Below are positions 60,406 to 64,000 of a stretch of 64,000 nucleotides of DNA, piece by piece. Position numbers and translations under genes: made by a program. Each line of letters opens with the position of its first letter. Within the stretch, counting starts at the first letter, position 1. The notes beneath the pieces are model-generated. The model made no database searches and was not told the origin of the DNA. It was given only the letters and a program-made list of their open reading frames with translations. The stretch is taken from assembly GCF_900221005.1 (NCBI RefSeq), contig NZ_OBQI01000006.1, positions 186,001-250,000 of the forward strand, read 5' to 3'. The stretch comes from Blastococcus aggregatus (GTDB lineage: Bacteria; Actinomycetota; Actinomycetes; Mycobacteriales; Geodermatophilaceae).

Positions 60406-60908
60406 GCCAACCGCCGCAGGTGACCCCGCTCGGCGCGAACCACGACATCTCGTCGTTCGACTGCGGAGCGCCGGAACTGACGCGCTGGCTGGGCCAGGCC
60501 CACACGGCCCAGGAACGGGACACGGCCCGGGTGTTCGTCGTGGCCGACGAACACCATCGAGTCCTCGCCTACAGCGCCTTGGTGGTGGGCTCGACCAGCC
60601 CCCGATCATTGCCGTCACGAGCGCGAGGCGGCCTCTCGGCTGACATTCCCATGGTTCTCCTGGGTCGCCTGGCCGTCGACCAGGCGCACCAACGGAGCGG
60701 GTTGGGAGACCTCATGCTGATCGACGCCGTGCGCAGGGCGATCGAGGTTCGCGAAAGGGCGGGCACTCGGCTGCTCGCGGCGCACCCCCGTGACGAGCTC
60801 GCCCGCCGGTGGTACGAGCACAAGGGCCTCGCGTCGACCACAGACGGTCGGCTGTGCTATCTCCGCCTCCGAGACGCCGCCCCGCCCCGGGAGCCCGACA
60901 CGCGCTAG
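60402..60908 (+). CDS. GNAT acetyltransferase, TacT-toxin-like
   Basis: A 168-residue acetyltransferase. Its start, LGANHDISSFDCGAPELTRWL, split around the Phe-Asp-Cys, is the signature of the TacT/AtaT toxin group (F-x-CG-x-x-x-L-x-x-WL). The acetyl-CoA loop is HQRSGLGDLML near residue 90. RRWYEHKGLAS near residue 130 fits the Tyr of the active site. Toxins of this group acetylate aminoacyl-tRNA and normally have a small DUF1778 antitoxin in front; none is here. The GTG start overlaps the previous gene by 4 bp. The stop TAG lies within a CTAGAC half-site. Confidence 0.8.
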   Translation: MSQPPQVTPLGANHDISSFDCGAPELTRWLGQAHTAQERDTARVFVVADEHHRVLAYSALVVGSTSPRSLPSRARGGLSADIPMVLLGRLAVDQAHQRSGLGDLMLIDAVRRAIEVRERAGTRLLAAHPRDELARRWYEHKGLASTTDGRLCYLRLRDAAPPREPDTR

Positions 60909-60955
60909 ACGGTTCTACCGATGTCTAGGGATCGGGCTAGACGACGGCATACCGT
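60905..60955 (+). promoter_or_regulatory. CTAG motif copy C with -10 box
   Basis: TCTAG (60924-60928), 8 nt, CTAGAC (60937-60942), 5 nt, CATAC (60948-60952); another CTAGAC half-site at 60905. TACCGT (60950-60955) is a -10 box 7 nt before the ATG of the ATPase, so here the repeat is placed to control a leaderless promoter. Confidence 0.55.
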
Positions 60956-60962
60956 GCTCGAC

Positions 60963-62156
60963 ATGGATCCCGTGCGGAACCCCTACGCCCCGGGCGCGGG
61001 CCAGCGTCCTCCGGAACTGGCCGGTCGCGACGCCGAGCTGTCGGCCTTCGACGTGGTGCTCGAGCGGATCGCGCACGGCCGACCCGAGCGCTCGCTGGTG
61101 CTGACCGGGCTGCGCGGCGTCGGCAAGACGGTGCTGCTCAACCAGCTCCGGTCCGCGGCGATCTCGCGCGGCTGGGGCACGGGCAAGATCGAGGCCCGCC
61201 CGGACCAGTCGCTGCGCCGGCCGGTCTCCTCCGCGCTGCACATGGCGCTGCGCGAGCTGGGTCCGCGGCACGGCGACCAGGAGTCGGTGGCCGAGGTGCT
61301 CGGCGTCGTGAAGGCGTTCGCCCAGCGGGTCGCGCCGGCCGACGCCAAGGTCCGGGACCGCTGGCAGCCGGGCATCGACGTCCCCGCCGCAACCGGCCGG
61401 GCCGACTCCGGCGACATGGAGATCGACCTGGTGGAGCTGCTCAGCGACGCCGCCGGGGTGGCCGCCGACATCGGCAGCGGGATCGCGCTGTTCATCGACG
61501 AGATGCAGGACGTGCAGCCCGACGACGTCTCGGCGATCTGCGCCGCCTGCCACGAGCTCTCCCAGCAGGGCGCGCCGCTGATCGTCGTCGGCGCGGGGCT
61601 CCCGCACCTGCCGGCCGTGCTGAGCGCGTCGAAGAGCTACTCCGAGCGGCTGTTCCGCTACCTGCGCATCGACCGGCTGGAGCGCGACGCCGCCGACCGC
61701 GCGCTGATCGCCCCCGCCGAGCGCGAGGGGGTGGAGTTCGCCCCGGGCGCCCTCGACGCGCTCTACGAGGCGGCCGACGGCTACCCCTACTTCGTGCAGG
61801 CCTACGGCAAGGTCACCTGGGACGTCGCCGCCGCCTCCCCCATCACCGCCGACGACGTCGCCATGGCCGCCCCGGTCGCCGAGACCGAGCTGGCGGTCGG
61901 GTTCTTCGGCTCGCGCTACGACCGCGCCACGCCCGCGGAGCGCGAGTACATGCACGCGATGGCCGAGCTGGGTGGCCCGCAGGGCGCGGCCGTCGCGACG
62001 TCGGAGGTCGCCGTCTCCCTGGGCCGCAAGCCCGCGTCCCTCTCCCCTGCGCGCGACTCCTTGATCAAGAAGGGGCTCGTGTACTCGGCCGAGCGCGGCC
62101 AGATCGCGTTCACCGTGCCGCACTTCGGCCGCTACCTGCTGCGCCACCCGGACTGA
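60963..62156 (+). CDS. AAA ATPase (ORC/STAND-like) with winged-helix tail
   Basis: A 397-residue protein. The N-terminus PFxAPG-type segment (NPYAPGAGQRPPELAGRDAE) is followed by Walker A TGLRGVGKT near residue 46 and Walker B IALFIDEMQD near residue 180. VVGAGLPHLPAVL is a sensor-1 region. The C-terminal part (about 310-397) is a winged-helix fold (ATSEVAVSLGRKPASLSPAR). This AAA_16/ORC-like family is widespread in actinobacteria, often next to mobile or toxin genes; its role is unknown. Leaderless start at 60963. Confidence 0.85.
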   Translation: MDPVRNPYAPGAGQRPPELAGRDAELSAFDVVLERIAHGRPERSLVLTGLRGVGKTVLLNQLRSAAISRGWGTGKIEARPDQSLRRPVSSALHMALRELGPRHGDQESVAEVLGVVKAFAQRVAPADAKVRDRWQPGIDVPAATGRADSGDMEIDLVELLSDAAGVAADIGSGIALFIDEMQDVQPDDVSAICAACHELSQQGAPLIVVGAGLPHLPAVLSASKSYSERLFRYLRIDRLERDAADRALIAPAEREGVEFAPGALDALYEAADGYPYFVQAYGKVTWDVAAASPITADDVAMAAPVAETELAVGFFGSRYDRATPAEREYMHAMAELGGPQGAAVATSEVAVSLGRKPASLSPARDSLIKKGLVYSAERGQIAFTVPHFGRYLLRHPD

Positions 62157-62209
62157 CCCCATCAACCCCCGACGGCGCCGTACCGATGCGTACCGCAGTG
62201 GCGTGGGGC

Positions 62210-62234
62210 GTCCCTGAGCGGCCCACTTAGGGAC
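62210..62234. terminator. Stem-loop with CGGCCCA loop, copy 2
   Basis: GTCCCTGAG (62210-62218), loop CGGCCCA, CTTAGGGAC (62226-62234): 9 bp with one G-T pair. The stop codon of the following minus-strand gene lies in the right arm. It can end transcription from both sides. Nearly identical to 30576-30599. Confidence 0.6.
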
Positions 62235-62925
62235 AGTCTGGAGTTGCCCTCTCTGCGTTTCCGGCGGTGGCGTCTACAGCCGCGCCTCCGGCTTTCTTGA
62301 TGGCTGTGATCAGACGATGCGGCGGGTAGTCGACCAGGGCCGGGAACTGCCGGCGGTAGTAGCAGTCCCAGTAGCTGATGACGCGCGCTGTCGTCAGCTC
62401 AAGGAACCTAGGATTCGCCGCCGCAAAGGTGCCGTACGCCCGCTGCTGCGCTGAACCGGCCGTGCTGATGTGAGTAAGGCGCTCGTCGATCGCAAGGACA
62501 ATCTCGAGGACGTACTCGCCCACGAGGTGCACGACGAAAGGCACGACCCAGGGCGAGAGGTCCTCCACGATGAGCCGGGCCCTGCGTTCTCGGACCCTGC
62601 CGTCGTGGTGGCGGGTGTAGAGGCAGTCAGCAATGAGCCGCTGAGTCGCGGACCAGCTTTCGTACCGGTCGGGAACCTCAACCGGGTAGATGCGGTCGGG
62701 GATGACAAGTCGCTCACCGGCGACCTCGACGTCGAACTGCCCCGCTGGCTCGAGAGTCGCACGAGGCAGAGCGTCGGCAACGTTAACTGCCTCTGCTCGA
62801 ACGCTCTTCGGGAAGGCCGGCAGCACCCACGACCTCGCTGACACCGCCGCAGCATCCCCTACTGCGGCACTGGCACTGAAAGGGCGCGTCGGTGCGCAGT
62901 CGGGTCTCCCAGAGCGGCCCACCAC
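62227..62925 (-). CDS. Hypothetical accessory protein
   Basis: Up to 232 residues; no family recognised. The folded part seems to start near residue 34 (VLPAFPKSVRAEAVNVADAL), so a GTG at about 62826 may be the true start. Then come VEVAGERLVIPDRIYPVEVP, YESWSATQRLIADCLYTRHH (typical helix), VVPFVVHLVGEYVLEIVLAI and RVISYWDCYYRRQFPALVDY. Codon use is clearly less G/C-biased than in neighbours (AAT, GTT, CTT codons), which suggests transfer. The long hydrophobic run near residue 130 could be a buried helix or a membrane contact. Confidence 0.55.
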   Translation of the reverse strand: MVGRSGRPDCAPTRPFSASAAVGDAAAVSARSWVLPAFPKSVRAEAVNVADALPRATLEPAGQFDVEVAGERLVIPDRIYPVEVPDRYESWSATQRLIADCLYTRHHDGRVRERRARLIVEDLSPWVVPFVVHLVGEYVLEIVLAIDERLTHISTAGSAQQRAYGTFAAANPRFLELTTARVISYWDCYYRRQFPALVDYPPHRLITAIKKAGGAAVDATAGNAERATPDCP

Positions 62926-63002
62926 TCGGCGCCTTCATCGATGAGCTTCTGGAAGTGGCGCATCCCTATCGGTGACGCGCGAAGGCGGGGGCTTTGAACT
63001 GT

Positions 63003-63022
63003 CCCTGAAGCCGCCTTCAGGG
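63003..63022. terminator. Hairpin downstream of the HNH gene
   Basis: CCCTGAAG (63003-63010), loop CCGC, CTTCAGGG (63015-63022), 22 bp after the stop of the minus-strand HNH gene. Perfect 8-bp stem. Confidence 0.5.
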
Positions 63023-63043
63023 CGAACGTTGCCGGGAAGGGCA

Positions 63044-64000
63044 TCAGAAGGGCGGCGGGTCGTCCGCGGGGTCCGGCGGTGAGGGTGGCGGTTCCGGTGG
63101 TCGGAGGCCCGGGGGTCGGGTGGTCCTCGTGACGCCCGACGGGCTGGTGACGTGCAGGGTGCCGTCGGGATCCATGCGGAACCGCCAGCCGTGGGCGAAG
63201 GTCTTCAGCCGGTGGTGGGAGCGGCAGGCGCAGCAGAGGTTCGTGCACGACGTCCGCCCGCCGTCGGCGTGCGCGACCACGTGGTCGAGGTCGGCCCAAC
63301 CGACCCGCTGACCGCAGTTCGGCATCCGGCACCGCCGGTCCCGCGTCGTCACGAACCGCTGCTGGGCCGCTCGGGGCTCGTAGCTGTCGGCGTCGGCCGG
63401 CATGCCGAGCACCGAGCACTCGCAGCCCGTGTCTGGGTGCTGAGGGCAGCCCTTCGCGGCGAGCCGCCCGAGCTCTGCACCGCTCACCGTGGCCAGCAGT
63501 TGCCCGCGCTGGTCGGTGAGCGCGAAGGTGAGCGACCCACCGGCCGGTGCGGTCAGCCCGATCGCCTCGACCCGGCGCAGCAGCTCACGCAGGTGCGCAG
63601 CGGTGATCGCGAACCCCGCGACCTCGCCGCCCCGGTCGCTGGCCCCGTCGAGCCCGTCGAGCGCGGCGGTCACGGTCAGCTGCACCGACACCCCGCCCAG
63701 GCCGTGGTCGGCGGGACGGAGGACGAGCATCGAATGGATCGCCGACCGGATCTGCCCGATCGGCCGCTCGTCACCGTCGGCCTTCGCCATCGCGGCCAGC
63801 TGGTCGATCACCGCGTGGCAGGCCGCCGCATCCTCCGCGCTCATGTCGGCGGTCAGCGCCGCCATCCCGTCCGCCGTCGGGTGGACGCGCACGTCGGCGG
63901 CACGCTGAGCCTCGGCCCGCCGCTCCTCCACCGCCGAGGCGTCCAGCTCGGCGAGCAGCTCGAGGGCTCGCGCACACAGGCGGGACAGCGACAGCTCCCC
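63044..64000 (-). CDS. DUF222/HNH endonuclease protein (13E12-like), 5' end outside window
   Basis: At least 318 residues; the frame is open to the window edge, where it reads GELSLSRLCARALELLAELD, so the start lies beyond 64000. The N-terminal part is a DUF222 helical domain. The HNH nuclease motif lies near the C-terminus: RCRMPNCGQRVGWADLDHVV then AHADGGRTSCTNLCCACRSH and HRLKTF, with His-Asn-His and two CxxC-type zinc pairs. The tail is Pro-rich. In Mycobacterium such REP13E12 proteins are repeated and serve as phage integration sites. It is probably one of many copies in this genome. Confidence 0.88.
   Translation of the reverse strand, partial: GELSLSRLCARALELLAELDASAVEERRAEAQRAADVRVHPTADGMAALTADMSAEDAAACHAVIDQLAAMAKADGDERPIGQIRSAIHSMLVLRPADHGLGGVSVQLTVTAALDGLDGASDRGGEVAGFAITAAHLRELLRRVEAIGLTAPAGGSLTFALTDQRGQLLATVSGAELGRLAAKGCPQHPDTGCECSVLGMPADADSYEPRAAQQRFVTTRDRRCRMPNCGQRVGWADLDHVVAHADGGRTSCTNLCCACRSHHRLKTFAHGWRFRMDPDGTLHVTSPSGVTRTTRPPGLRPPEPPPSPPDPADDPPPF

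Noticed and set aside
63044..64000. Homing endonuclease or active mobile element
   Set aside because: DUF222/HNH proteins are common chromosomal repeats in actinobacteria; no terminal repeats or transposase are seen.
1..64000. tRNA, rRNA or CRISPR arrays
   Set aside because: No T-loop consensus, ribosomal segment or regularly spaced repeat was found by reading the intergenic regions.

Overview
The window is very GC-rich DNA with a strong G/C bias at third codon positions, frequent GTG starts, many 4-bp start/stop overlaps and several apparently leaderless genes. Together with the families present (DUF3097, DUF2786, LppX-like lipoprotein, NAD-specific giant glutamate dehydrogenase, DUF222/HNH, NDMA-dependent alcohol dehydrogenase, SpoIIE-type phosphatases) this points to an actinobacterium. 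A member of the Geodermatophilaceae or a relative (Blastococcus, Geodermatophilus, Modestobacter) is my best guess; that placement is inference, not proof. No rRNA, tRNA, CRISPR array or intact insertion sequence was seen.

Layout. 1-11 kb: end of an alcohol dehydrogenase, a MoxR-VWA fusion, an LppX-like lipoprotein, a frameshifted phosphotransferase, a MOSC protein divergent from an M18 aminopeptidase, a DUF2382 stress protein, DUF3097 and two tandem paralogous lipoproteins. 11-17 kb: aldo/keto reductase, MFS transporter, moaA-moaD, a CsbD-like small protein, a GAF protein and a PAS-GAF-PP2C phosphatase. 17-29 kb: a 12-kb co-directional molybdenum block on the minus strand. In transcription order it is mop-type regulator, modA-modB-modC, mocA-like nucleotidyltransferase, moaE, coxD, coxE, coxF/xdhC, coxS, coxL, coxM, coxG. 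It couples molybdate uptake, cofactor synthesis and cofactor insertion to one molybdenum hydroxylase, whose active-site loop (AYRGAGR) is of form II and so argues against a classical aerobic CO dehydrogenase.

30.3-32.6 kb is an accessory island with less biased codon use. It holds gene fragments, a small immunity-like gene and a protein with a HEPN-like motif, and is bracketed by two nearly identical 22-bp palindromes. 32.7-44 kb: recQ, an ABC exporter with its own TetR regulator and a double operator, a carbamoyltransferase, DUF4383 under a SigB/SigF-like promoter, an acyl-CoA dehydrogenase, GNAT, an ArsR-VOC pair and an LCP protein. 44-59 kb: acyl-ACP desaturase, xth, yaaA, a second PAS-GAF-PP2C phosphatase, a DEAD-box RNA helicase, zwf with a GH15 glycosidase, the 1642-residue glutamate dehydrogenase and a small membrane protein. 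59-64 kb: a possible GNAT toxin with an unfamiliar partner, an AAA ATPase, an accessory gene and the end of a DUF222/HNH gene.

The most interesting unexplained signals are: (1) a CTAG-rich inverted repeat, TCTA(G/A)-N8-CTAGAC with a CATAC box, at three promoters in the last 14 kb; (2) the palindrome pair bracketing the island; (3) a stem-loop with invariant loop CGGCCCA next to accessory genes; (4) the form II molybdenum hydroxylase operon; (5) the large-protein/GNAT gene pair.
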